Positions 1 through 5,315 of a stretch of DNA of 8,808 nucleotides are shown piece by piece. This DNA comes from Desulfobacterales bacterium. Its GTDB lineage: Bacteria > Desulfobacterota > Desulfobacteria > Desulfobacterales > C00003060. The notes under the pieces were generated by a model. The model was not told the origin of the DNA and ran no database searches. It worked only from the letters and a program-made list of their open reading frames with translations. The position numbers were made by a program, and so were the translations under genes. How positions within the stretch are numbered: the stretch's first letter is position 1; each line of letters opens with the position of its first letter. Where the stretch lies: contig CP070769.1 in the NCBI GenBank assembly GCA_020347085.1, forward strand, positions 827,328 to 836,135, in the 5' to 3' direction.

Positions 1-885
1 CACTGCAAAAACTGCGATATCACCATGACCCTCCACCAGGAGGCCAACGCCTTGAAGTGCCACTACTGCGGCTACACACGGGCCCAGGTGGTTGGGTGCC
101 GCACCTGTGGCAGCCCCAAGATTAAGCTCCTTGGCCTCGGAACCGAAAGGGTGGAGACCAAGATCAAGGAAATTTTTCCAGAGGCCAGGGTGGCCCGCAT
201 GGATCGGGATACCACCGCCCGAAAAGGCGCCCTTGTCAAGATCCTGAGAGACCTTAAGGCTGGTGACATAGACATTCTCGTAGGGACCCAGATGGTGGCC
301 AAGGGACATGATTATCCCAATATTACTCTAGTCGGGATTATTTGTGCCGATCTTTCGCTCAATTTTCCCGACTTTCGGGCTGGGGAGCGGACATTTCAGC
401 TCCTGGCCCAGGTGGCGGGACGGGCAGGTCGAGGTACGCGACCCGGCCGAGTTATCTTGCAGACCTACAACCCTGAACACTTTTGCATCTTGACTGCAAA
501 GGACCAGGATTACAGAGCGTTTTATGATCATGAGATCCAATTTCGAAGGACCTTGAAGTACCCTCCATTCTCGCGCTTGATCCACATCCTCATTGTAGGT
601 AAGGACAAGGAACAAACCGCTATATGTGCTCAGAATCTGGGGGAGGTCTGTCAAGCCTTGCAGTCAGAAAATCGGACATATCGAGAGCAGGTGAAACGCC
701 TCGGTCCGGTTGTCGCCCCGCTGCCCAGGCTCCAGAAGCAATACCGGTGGCACATTCTTTTTAAGGGGCTGAAGCCAGGACCTTTGCATAGCTTAACCCG
801 GGCCCTCATGGACAAGGCGGAACGATCCATTTCAAAGGCTGGCGTAAAGGTGGTCGTTGATGTGGACCCAGTAGATATGCTCTGA
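1..885 (+). CDS. priA: Primosomal protein N' (replication restart helicase PriA), C-terminal part, 5' end outside window
   Basis: PriA is the 3'-5' superfamily 2 DNA helicase that recognises stalled or repaired forks and directs primosome assembly. The reading frame is open from base 1, so the gene starts upstream, and about 294 residues are visible. Zinc-binding cysteine pairs sit at fragment residues 2/5, 20/23 (CHYC) and 33/36; the first pair of the usual four must lie upstream. The C-terminal helicase lobe follows: GTERVE near 47-52, RMDRDTT near 67-73, helicase motif V-like GTQMVAKGHD at 95-104 and motif VI-like QVAGRAGRG at 137-145, then RTLKYPPFSRL and a conserved C-terminal domain. 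The first ATG inside the fragment (base 25) lies in the zinc region and is not the true start. The TGA is followed by a hairpin element and then, 115 bp on, by the next same-strand gene. Identification is secure from the motif order. Confidence 0.96.
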   Translation, partial: HCKNCDITMTLHQEANALKCHYCGYTRAQVVGCRTCGSPKIKLLGLGTERVETKIKEIFPEARVARMDRDTTARKGALVKILRDLKAGDIDILVGTQMVAKGHDYPNITLVGIICADLSLNFPDFRAGERTFQLLAQVAGRAGRGTRPGRVILQTYNPEHFCILTAKDQDYRAFYDHEIQFRRTLKYPPFSRLIHILIVGKDKEQTAICAQNLGEVCQALQSENRTYREQVKRLGPVVAPLPRLQKQYRWHILFKGLKPGPLHSLTRALMDKAERSISKAGVKVVVDVDPVDML

Positions 886-893
886 TCAGGACT

Positions 894-960
894 GCCGGTT
901 CACTATAGTTAGTAAAGCCTCCCCGCCCTAAAGGACGGGGCTTGCGAGGAGCGAGCCGGT
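894..960 (+). repeat. GC-rich hairpin element downstream of priA, resembling an IS200/IS605-type end
   Basis: A strong hairpin has arms CCCCG (921-925) and CGGGG (936-940). These are extended inward by CC/GG around a TAAA loop (929-932), with one C-A mismatch. AAG (915-917) and CTT (941-943) can extend it outward past a 3-nt bulge. The 8-bp palindrome ACTATAGT lies at 902-909. The hexamer GCCGGT occurs as a direct repeat on both sides (894-899 and 955-960). No run of T follows, so it does not look like a classical intrinsic terminator, although it could protect the 3' end of the priA mRNA. From memory, the CCCCGCCCTAAAGGACGGGG-type stem resembles hairpins at the ends of IS200/IS605 elements. 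No transposase or TnpB gene is present, so at most this is a solo or relic end. Confidence 0.5.
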
Positions 961-985
961 CAAATGAAAGAATTATTCTGTGAAA

Positions 986-993
986 AAGGAGGG
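986..993 (+). promoter_or_regulatory. Shine-Dalgarno that fixes the GTG start of the phosphodiesterase
   Basis: AAGGAGGG lies seven bases before the GTG at 1001. It is close to the ideal anti-16S sequence and supports GTG as the start. The next in-frame ATG, codon 6, would remove the first beta strand that leads to the metal-binding DTH motif. Confidence 0.85.
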
Positions 994-1000
994 ATAGAGC

Positions 1001-1495
1001 GTGAAACTTGCCGTGATGAGTGATACCCACGACCACATCTGGAATGCAAGGAAGGCCCTTGAGTTCGTAAAAGAGCGGGGTGCTGAGGCAATTATTCACT
1101 GCGGGGATTTTGTAGCGCCGTTCATGTTAAAGGAGCTAGATCAAGCGCGGATTCCCGTACATGGTGTATTTGGTAACAATGATGGCGACCAATACCTGTT
1201 AACCAAAATGTCTCTTACGGAGTTTTCCAATATCACCTTGTACGGGCTGATGGGAGACCTGAAATTTGCCGATTTTAGGGTTGCCTTTACCCACTATCGA
1301 GCCGTGGCCGATGGTCTGGCAGCAAGCGGACAGTTCCACCTCGTATGCTTTGGCCATTCGCACGAGGCATTTCTTGGGAAGACAGGAGAGACCGATCTTT
1401 TGAATCCAGGAGAGGTCATGGGAAAAGATGGCTCACCCGGATTCTACTTGGTGGACACATCGGCAAGGGAGTATGAGCCGATTTCCCTGCTGTAA
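1001..1495 (+). CDS. YfcE/MJ0936-type metallophosphodiesterase
   Basis: This 164-residue single-domain calcineurin-like phosphoesterase begins at a GTG with a strong Shine-Dalgarno. All family metal-site blocks are visible: SDTHDH (residues 7-12), HCGD (33-36), GNND (58-61), THY (97-99), and GHSH (118-121, usually GHTH). NPG (135-137) closes the fold. Its length matches the short YfcE/MJ0936 group, cytosolic enzymes with two divalent metal ions, typically manganese. They hydrolyse phosphodiesters in vitro, but their physiological substrate is mostly unknown. It follows priA on the same strand after a 115-bp gap that contains a hairpin, so co-transcription is possible but not shown. A copy of an interspersed repeat starts 26 bp after its stop codon. 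The family call is firm; the substrate cannot be read from the sequence. Confidence 0.92.
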   Translation: MKLAVMSDTHDHIWNARKALEFVKERGAEAIIHCGDFVAPFMLKELDQARIPVHGVFGNNDGDQYLLTKMSLTEFSNITLYGLMGDLKFADFRVAFTHYRAVADGLAASGQFHLVCFGHSHEAFLGKTGETDLLNPGEVMGKDGSPGFYLVDTSAREYEPISLL

Positions 1496-1521
1496 GGAAT
1501 ATTCGCGAGACGTTCAGCGAC

Positions 1522-1575
1522 TTGAACCGCAACAGCGAGCGCATTCCTAGTAGCCTGCTTTGTTGCATCCTCAAG
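1522..1575 (+). repeat. Interspersed palindromic repeat, copy A
   Basis: TTGAAC (1522-1527), four variable bases, then ACAGCGAGCGCATTCC (1532-1547). The same arrangement occurs on the opposite strand at 3752-3777 (copy B), with 23 of 26 positions identical and the 16-base core exact. Downstream, a region that would be the hairpin (about 1546-1571) is degenerate compared with the other copies. The right boundary is approximate. The element follows the phosphodiesterase gene in the same orientation. Confidence 0.65.
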
Positions 1576-1602
1576 AAAAACCTTTTGCTTGCAGCTGTTT
1601 TT
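1572..1602 (+). terminator. Possible weak terminator between convergent genes
   Basis: CAAG (1572-1575) and CTTG (1588-1591) pair, with AAAA and TTTT pairing inside them across one mismatch, and TTTTT follows at 1598-1602. The stem is AT-rich, its loop would be very tight, and six bases separate it from the T run. I regard this as only a candidate 3' end for the phosphodiesterase transcript. A second small stem, TTCCC (1707-1711) with GGGAA (1719-1723), lies near the end of the opposing gene and has no T run. Confidence 0.22.
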
Positions 1603-1759
1603 GGAATATTGGGCTTTGGGCTTGGACTATCGGTGTCTTCTCACAGGAATAGGGCGCTTGTGCGGCTTTTGTGTCCACGCTTCATTCAAGACCTCTACTG
1701 ACATGATTCCCGAAGCCGGGGAACGGAAATGACTGATCTCTCATAGGCTGTCCCTCCAA

Positions 1760-3700
1760 TCACAGGCTGGCAATAATAGAGCCCGTCTTCGAGGTGTCAT
1801 AACCGCCCAACTGATGCACAAGCGCTTTGAATGGCTCTGATCGAATGATCTCCAGCATCAATTTGATCTTTTCATCCTCAAGGAACGCCTCTGGAATGAC
1901 GAGGTCATATTGCTCGGTAATAATCGGAACAAAATCAAGATCCAAGGCCTTGGCCGCTGCATATATGCCAAGCCCCGTATCTGCTGCGCCACTGAGCACA
2001 CTCACCGCCACAGACATATGGGTGAATTCCTCCTGCCTATACCCTCGAATGCTTTCTGGCTTGATGCCACGTTCCATCAGCTTATAGTCCAACAGGACCC
2101 GGGTGCCAGATCCAGCCTGCCTGTTGATAAAGGTGATATCGTCTCTTGCCAGGTCTTGGATCCCTCTGATGCCTTTGGGGTTTCCGCCGGATACAATCAG
2201 GCCTTGCTGACGTAAGACAAGATTGACCAGGTTCACTCTCACGTCTGGAAGGTATTGTTTGATATACGAAATATTATACGTACCCGTGTCTGTATCAAGG
2301 AGGTGAGAGCCCGATGCATGACAATACCCGTTTCTGAGGGCCATTAGACCCCCCAGGCTCCCCACGTTGCTTGAGGATACGCCGAAACGAGAATCCCGCA
2401 CCCGCATCTGATTTGCCAAGATATCGAGGGTGTTGTCGTGGCTTCCGACGATGACTAGGGTGTTTTCAATGTCTTTAAGATCCTTCAAAAGCTCGGCTTC
2501 CGCCAGTTCCCCGGCCTTGATCCCTTCCACGTGGTGGGGAATGCGAATAATCCCATCCGCCTCGGTCAGAGTCGTTACAGAACCTGCGCCCCTGGGAAGG
2601 GCAGAGGCCACGATCGTATCTTTGACTCGGCCAAGTTTGACCCGAACAAATTCTTCAATACCAAGCTTTGACGCCATCTTTCGAGCCGTTCTAACGCTTA
2701 ACACGGGCCGTTGTGGCTCGCGTATGCCAAGCATCCTGCAAATGAGTGGCTGAACAAACTTCTCAAATGCCATAATGGCCGAGACCGTATAACCTGGATT
2801 TCCAATCACGGGTTTATTGTCTATAATTCCCAGCACAGTTGGCTTCCCGGGCATGATGGTAACGCCATGTACTAGGACCTCTCCAAGCTGCGCGATCACA
2901 CCTGCCGTGTAATCCTCAGAGCCGGCAGAAGAGCCTGCGCTGACAACGACAATGTGGGCATCTCCGGCTGCAGCCCTACGTACTGTATCTAGAATCTCTT
3001 CGAAGATATCAGGGACAATCGGGTGGGGCACATACTCTCCACCACAGGCCCTGATCAAGGCCCCCAGGATGGCAGAATTGCTTTCAACTATCCTGCCCGG
3101 AGGTGGCGCACTGGCTGTCAGATCCTGCTGGGCAACGAGTTCTGAACCGGTTGGGATGATGACCACACGGGGCTTTTGTTTGACCTTTACATCAAAAACA
3201 CCACCATTTAAAAGAGCACCAATTTCATACGGCGTAATGAGATGATTTTGGGGGAGGATAAGCTCGGTGGCCACGATATCCTCGCCCACTCTTCGGACGT
3301 ATTGCCAAGGGTATGCTGCCGACTCGATCTGGACCGATTCCTCATTGACGATCACTACGTGCTCGATCATAATGACCGCATCTGTTCCCTCGGGCATGAT
3401 TTGGCCAGTATTTATGTAAAAGGCATCCTCTCCTATGCGAAGCTGCTTGGGCCGGTCTACCGTTGTACCGAAGGTGGTATTCGCCCTTACAGCAATCCCG
3501 TCCATGGCTGCTGCATGGTAACTGGGACAAGAGAATCTGGCAAATACCGGTTCTGCCGTGACCCGTCCAGCCGCCTCTCGAGCCGGAATGGTTTCCGACT
3601 GGAGGTGTTGATCAAATGAGAAACGACCAAAGAAAACTTCCCGGGCGTCCTCCAGGGATTTCATCTGCAGATAAATATGTCTAGGACTTTGCATGGGCAT
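1760..3700 (-). CDS. MoeA-type molybdopterin molybdenumtransferase fused to a C-terminal PBP-like substrate-binding domain
   Basis: This 646-residue protein has two parts. Residues 1 to about 405 are MoeA, which inserts molybdate (or tungstate) into adenylylated molybdopterin in the cytosol. Visible landmarks are EAAGRVTAEPV (42-52), AAAMDGIAVR (63-72), GTDAVI (105-110), PTGSELV (183-189), VVSAGSSAGSEDYT (252-265, with the Asp of the usual SGGxSxGxxD retained), MPGKP (283-287) and GNPGYTVSA (300-308). Residues from about 412 to 640 form a type 2 periplasmic-binding-like domain, with NRQAGSGTR (526-534) and ADTGLGI (573-579). No signal peptide is seen, so the binding domain should be intracellular. 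This MoeA/LysR-substrate-binding architecture is a known family; a common MoeA is about 400 residues. The ligand is unknown; molybdate, tungstate or molybdopterin are guesses. The preceding same-strand gene encodes a ModE-like DNA-binding protein. The ATG at 3700 lies just after repeat copy B; Met3 (ATG at 3694) has GAAAG six bases upstream and is a reasonable alternative start. Confidence 0.93.
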   Translation of the reverse strand: MPMQSPRHIYLQMKSLEDAREVFFGRFSFDQHLQSETIPAREAAGRVTAEPVFARFSCPSYHAAAMDGIAVRANTTFGTTVDRPKQLRIGEDAFYINTGQIMPEGTDAVIMIEHVVIVNEESVQIESAAYPWQYVRRVGEDIVATELILPQNHLITPYEIGALLNGGVFDVKVKQKPRVVIIPTGSELVAQQDLTASAPPPGRIVESNSAILGALIRACGGEYVPHPIVPDIFEEILDTVRRAAAGDAHIVVVSAGSSAGSEDYTAGVIAQLGEVLVHGVTIMPGKPTVLGIIDNKPVIGNPGYTVSAIMAFEKFVQPLICRMLGIREPQRPVLSVRTARKMASKLGIEEFVRVKLGRVKDTIVASALPRGAGSVTTLTEADGIIRIPHHVEGIKAGELAEAELLKDLKDIENTLVIVGSHDNTLDILANQMRVRDSRFGVSSSNVGSLGGLMALRNGYCHASGSHLLDTDTGTYNISYIKQYLPDVRVNLVNLVLRQQGLIVSGGNPKGIRGIQDLARDDITFINRQAGSGTRVLLDYKLMERGIKPESIRGYRQEEFTHMSVAVSVLSGAADTGLGIYAAAKALDLDFVPIITEQYDLVIPEAFLEDEKIKLMLEIIRSEPFKALVHQLGGYDTSKTGSIIASL

Positions 3701-3712
3701 CTTTCATTAAAG

Positions 3713-3777
3713 CTCCCCGCAGTCCCGATAAATCCCGACATATCGGGACAGGGAATGCGCTCGCTGTGGTAGTTCAA
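3713..3777 (-). repeat. Interspersed palindromic repeat, copy B, between the ModE-like gene and moeA
   Basis: Read on the minus strand it starts with TTGAAC (3777-3772), which contains the TGA stop of the ModE-like gene. The core ACAGCGAGCGCATTCC (3767-3752) follows after four bases, then a palindromic segment ending in CTGCGGGGAG (3722-3713). The hairpin arms GTCCCGATA (3722-3730) and TATCGGGAC (3741-3749) pair perfectly over nine bases. A nested alternative, TCCCGA with TCGGGA around CATA (3733-3748), competes with them. The element fills almost all of the 73-bp gap and ends 12 bases before the moeA ATG, so it must be transcribed if the two genes share an mRNA, and it could affect moeA expression. 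Confidence 0.75.
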
Positions 3778-4103
3778 AATATCTTTTCAAACTCTTGGTT
3801 ACAAACCTTGACAATTTTTTGTTTTAGACGTCTGTAGCTTTTGAGGAGTTTCTTGCCGGTAGGGGTTAAAGACGAGCCGCGCTCCTTTCCGCCGCCTGGT
3901 CTTGCTTCGACAACCTTAGTCCCCATCCGTTCCTCTGTCGATTTGATCCGCCCCCAGAGGGCACGGTACGACATGTTCAGCTCTTTGGCTGCTTTGTTCA
4001 TCGAACCCAGGCGATCAATCGCCTCGAGCATGCGTTCCCTACCGCTTCCGAAGATGACCTTCCCGTGATCGTCTTCGATCCAGAGCTTTGTTCTTATTCT
4101 CAT
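3774..4103 (-). CDS. ModE N-terminal-type winged-helix DNA-binding protein, no molybdate-binding domain
   Basis: This 109-residue cytosolic protein matches the DNA-binding half of ModE and related LysR-type winged helices. The N-terminal beta segment is KLWIEDDHGKVIFGSGR. The helix-turn-helix spans about 33-58 (GSMNKAAKELNMSYRALWGR). The wing contains a glycine-rich stretch, PGGGKERGSSLTPTGKKLL (69-87), and a final helix follows to residue 105. E. coli ModE carries two C-terminal molybdate-binding (MOP) domains; here they are absent and the protein simply ends, so it cannot sense molybdate by that route. It lies immediately upstream of the MoeA fusion on the same strand, 73 bp apart. The start is supported by an AAGGGGG run 4-7 bases upstream of the ATG. 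Its target promoters cannot be read directly; its own upstream region contains several TTGAAC boxes. Fold assignment is firm, and the molybdenum role is inferred from family and neighbour. Confidence 0.87.
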   Translation of the reverse strand: MRIRTKLWIEDDHGKVIFGSGRERMLEAIDRLGSMNKAAKELNMSYRALWGRIKSTEERMGTKVVEARPGGGKERGSSLTPTGKKLLKSYRRLKQKIVKVCNQEFEKIF

Positions 4104-4167
4104 GGCGCCCCCCCTTCAACAGTTTTCGCTAAACGGAACAAAAACACATCTGGGAACCAGTTGAAAT

Positions 4168-4213
4168 CTCCCTGCAGCATGCTGCAGAATGAGCGCGAGC
4201 TGCTGCAGTTCAA
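4168..4213 (-). repeat. Interspersed palindromic repeat, copy C, with a perfect 16-bp palindrome
   Basis: Read on the minus strand it begins with TTGAAC (4213-4208). A diverged core keeps CAGC, CGCGC and CATTC in order, and the element ends in CTGCAGGGAG (4177-4168), 9 of 10 bases identical to the end of copy B. CTGCAGCATGCTGCAG at 4172-4187 is a perfect palindrome. Its left half can pair instead with a second TGCTGCAG at 4201-4208, giving an 8-bp alternative stem with a 21-base loop. It lies 64 bp upstream of the ModE-like start codon, in the same orientation as that gene. Confidence 0.65.
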
Positions 4214-4232
4214 AACTCATTTCCCGGTTTGG

Positions 4233-4249
4233 TTTGAACATTGTTCAAA
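4233..4249. promoter_or_regulatory. Perfect 17-bp inverted repeat, candidate operator
   Basis: TTTGAACATTGTTCAAA has 7-base arms around a 3-base centre. It lies 20 bases upstream of the TTGACA box at 4270 and about 130 bases upstream of the ModE-like start. The spacing suits a dimeric helix-turn-helix protein. The GAAC/GTTC arms recall LexA-type sites, but the Gram-positive LexA site has a four-base centre, so I do not assign it. The ModE-like protein is an obvious but untested candidate binder. Confidence 0.4.
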
Positions 4250-4269
4250 TGAATAGGATCTTGAGTAGC

Positions 4270-4299
4270 TTGACACGGCTGCCCAATATTGATTAGTTT
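4270..4299 (+). promoter_or_regulatory. Possible sigma-70 promoter toward the HAD gene
   Basis: TTGACA (4270-4275) is a perfect -35 consensus. The best -10 in range is poor: TAGTTT at 4294-4299 with an 18-base spacer. It points toward the small ORF at 4380 and the HAD gene at 4519. The weak -10 keeps confidence low. Confidence 0.3.
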
Positions 4300-4379
4300 T
4301 TGAACCCAAAGGCCTTCCGTGCTAATCAGTTTGTGGGTCTTCGCGGGGCGAGACAAGCCGATGAATGCAAGCTTAGGCC

Positions 4380-4505
4380 ATGCCCGCCGACTATTACTAC
4401 GCACCGCCTTACAGCATTGTAGACGGACGAGAAACAGATCCTTTTGGCCCAAATGGAGAACCAATAAGAAACCCTTATACCAAAAATTTTAACGGCTTAC
4501 CATAG
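4380..4505 (+). CDS. Possible 41-residue Tyr/Pro-rich small protein or gene remnant
   Basis: An ATG opens a 41-codon frame that starts MPADYYYAPPY, continues through ETDPFGPNGEP and ends NPYTKNFNGLP before TAG at 4503. The TAG at 4374-4376 makes this ATG the only usual start. It has five Tyr, seven Pro and several Gly and Asn, an unusual and protein-like composition, and it ends 13 bp before the HAD start on the same strand. Against it, no good Shine-Dalgarno is present (only TTAGG too close to the ATG), there is no signal peptide or membrane segment, and I recognise no family. It could be a leader peptide, a real small protein, the C-terminal tail of a decayed gene, or chance. Confidence 0.3.
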   Translation: MPADYYYAPPYSIVDGRETDPFGPNGEPIRNPYTKNFNGLP

Positions 4506-4518
4506 GATTCTACGGCAT

Positions 4519-5151
4519 ATGGAACATGTAAGGATGGTAATTTTTGATTGCGATGGCGTGATGTTTGACTCCAAAAAGGCCAATGAGGCGTACTACAATC
4601 ATATTCTGTCTCAGTTCGGAAAGCCACCCATGAGCAGCTTGCAGTGTGACTATGTCCACATGAACACAGCAGAGCGGTCTGTAACATACCTGTTTAAGAA
4701 TGACCGAAAGTTGAAAGATGCGATCGCCTATTGGCGCGAGATGAGCTATTTACCATTTATTCCTTTAATGGAAATGGAACCATACTTGAAACTCTTTCTG
4801 GAATATTTACGCCCTGCGTACAAAACCGCAATATCCACCAACCGGTCCGACACAATGAATCCTGTTTTAAAGCACCATGGGCTGGAAGGATATTTTGACC
4901 TGGTCGTTTCGTGCCTCGACGTCAAAGACCCCAAACCCAATCCCGAGTCGCTCATCAAGATACTGGACCATTTTGGGCTGTCCCCGCAGGAAACCATCTA
5001 TGTTGGGGACTCAGAGATCGATGAAGCGGCAGCCAGGGCTGCCGGGATTCCCTTGGTGGCATATAAGAACCCCTTGCTTTCGGCTGCCTACCATGTGACG
5101 CACTTCAAAGAGATAGAAGATCTACTGGAGAGAAACAGAACCGCAAGGTGA
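4519..5151 (+). CDS. HAD-superfamily hydrolase, phosphoglycolate phosphatase-like (subfamily IA)
   Basis: This 210-residue cytosolic phosphatase-type protein has all four HAD motifs. Motif I is FDCDGVMFDS, with nucleophile Asp10 and acid/base Asp12. Motif II is ISTNRS, with Thr107 (or Ser106) preceding Asn108. Motif III is KPNP, with Lys139. Motif IV is VGDSEIDEAAARAAG, with Asp164 and Asp168. The alpha-helical cap between motifs I and II (about residues 18-90) is the subfamily IA layout. Members dephosphorylate phosphoglycolate, sugar phosphates or nucleotides, and the substrate cannot be told from these motifs. It stands alone on the plus strand, convergent with the XRE-cupin gene. The start is tentative: only a poor AGGAT lies about 11 bases upstream of the ATG. 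Met6 is a possible internal start but would place motif I very near the N terminus. Confidence 0.9.
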   Translation: MEHVRMVIFDCDGVMFDSKKANEAYYNHILSQFGKPPMSSLQCDYVHMNTAERSVTYLFKNDRKLKDAIAYWREMSYLPFIPLMEMEPYLKLFLEYLRPAYKTAISTNRSDTMNPVLKHHGLEGYFDLVVSCLDVKDPKPNPESLIKILDHFGLSPQETIYVGDSEIDEAAARAAGIPLVAYKNPLLSAAYHVTHFKEIEDLLERNRTAR

Positions 5152-5214
5152 CAGAAATACCGTTGCCCCGTTACCTTCTGCAATTGTTAAGGAAATGCTT
5201 TTCGGATGTTTAGG

Positions 5215-5308
5215 CCGCATGCCATGCGCGGTTAAGTCGTCAAATGGATGAGTCGTTGCGTTGCATTTTCTCTGACCACGCAACTAGTCGACTACTCAAC
5301 GGTTAACC
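5215..5308. repeat. Cluster of short palindromes in a convergent spacer
   Basis: Within 94 bases lie CGCATG/CATGCG (5216-5228, one-base centre), GTTGCGT paired with ACGCAAC (5255-5261 and 5278-5284, 16-base loop), the 10-bp palindrome TAGTCGACTA (5285-5294) and the 8-bp palindrome GGTTAACC (5301-5308). None is followed by a T run on either strand, so none is a convincing rho-independent terminator. They may shape the 3' ends of the HAD and XRE-cupin transcripts. Confidence 0.4.
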
Positions 5309-5315
5309 AACCATG

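Larger units (their letters stand above)
4104..4518. other. 415-bp divergent intergenic region with repeat, palindromes and a promoter candidate
   Basis: This gap separates the ModE-like gene (leftward) from the HAD hydrolase gene (rightward) and must carry promoters for both. It holds repeat copy C (4168-4213), a perfect 17-bp inverted repeat (4233-4249), a TTGACA box (4270-4275) and a possible 41-codon ORF (4380-4505). The hexamer TTGAAC, on either strand, occurs four times within 100 bases (4208-4213, 4234-4239, 4243-4248, 4300-4305). The stretch from about 4306 to 4379 shows nothing I can name. Confidence 0.6.

Noticed and set aside
921..940. GC-rich hairpin after priA as an intrinsic terminator.
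   Set aside because: No T tract follows on the plus strand, so it is listed as a repeat/structured element instead.
806..1099. 97-residue minus-strand frame spanning the priA-phosphodiesterase junction.
   Set aside because: It overlaps two well-supported plus-strand genes and the hairpin element; it is a shadow.
1522..1701. A 59-codon plus-strand frame from TTG containing a membrane-like stretch (NLLLAAVFGILGFGLGLSV).
   Set aside because: Its TTG is part of repeat copy A, it has no Shine-Dalgarno, and the hydrophobic run comes from a TTGG-rich degenerate tract; an overlapping frame is equally open.
4233..4249. The GAAC/GTTC palindrome as a LexA box.
   Set aside because: The Gram-positive LexA site has a four-base centre and further conserved flanks; here the centre is three bases and the neighbours are not SOS genes.
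4210..4464. 84-residue minus-strand frame in the divergent region.
   Set aside because: No family features, runs through the 17-bp palindrome and the promoter candidate, and has irregular composition; it looks like a chance frame.
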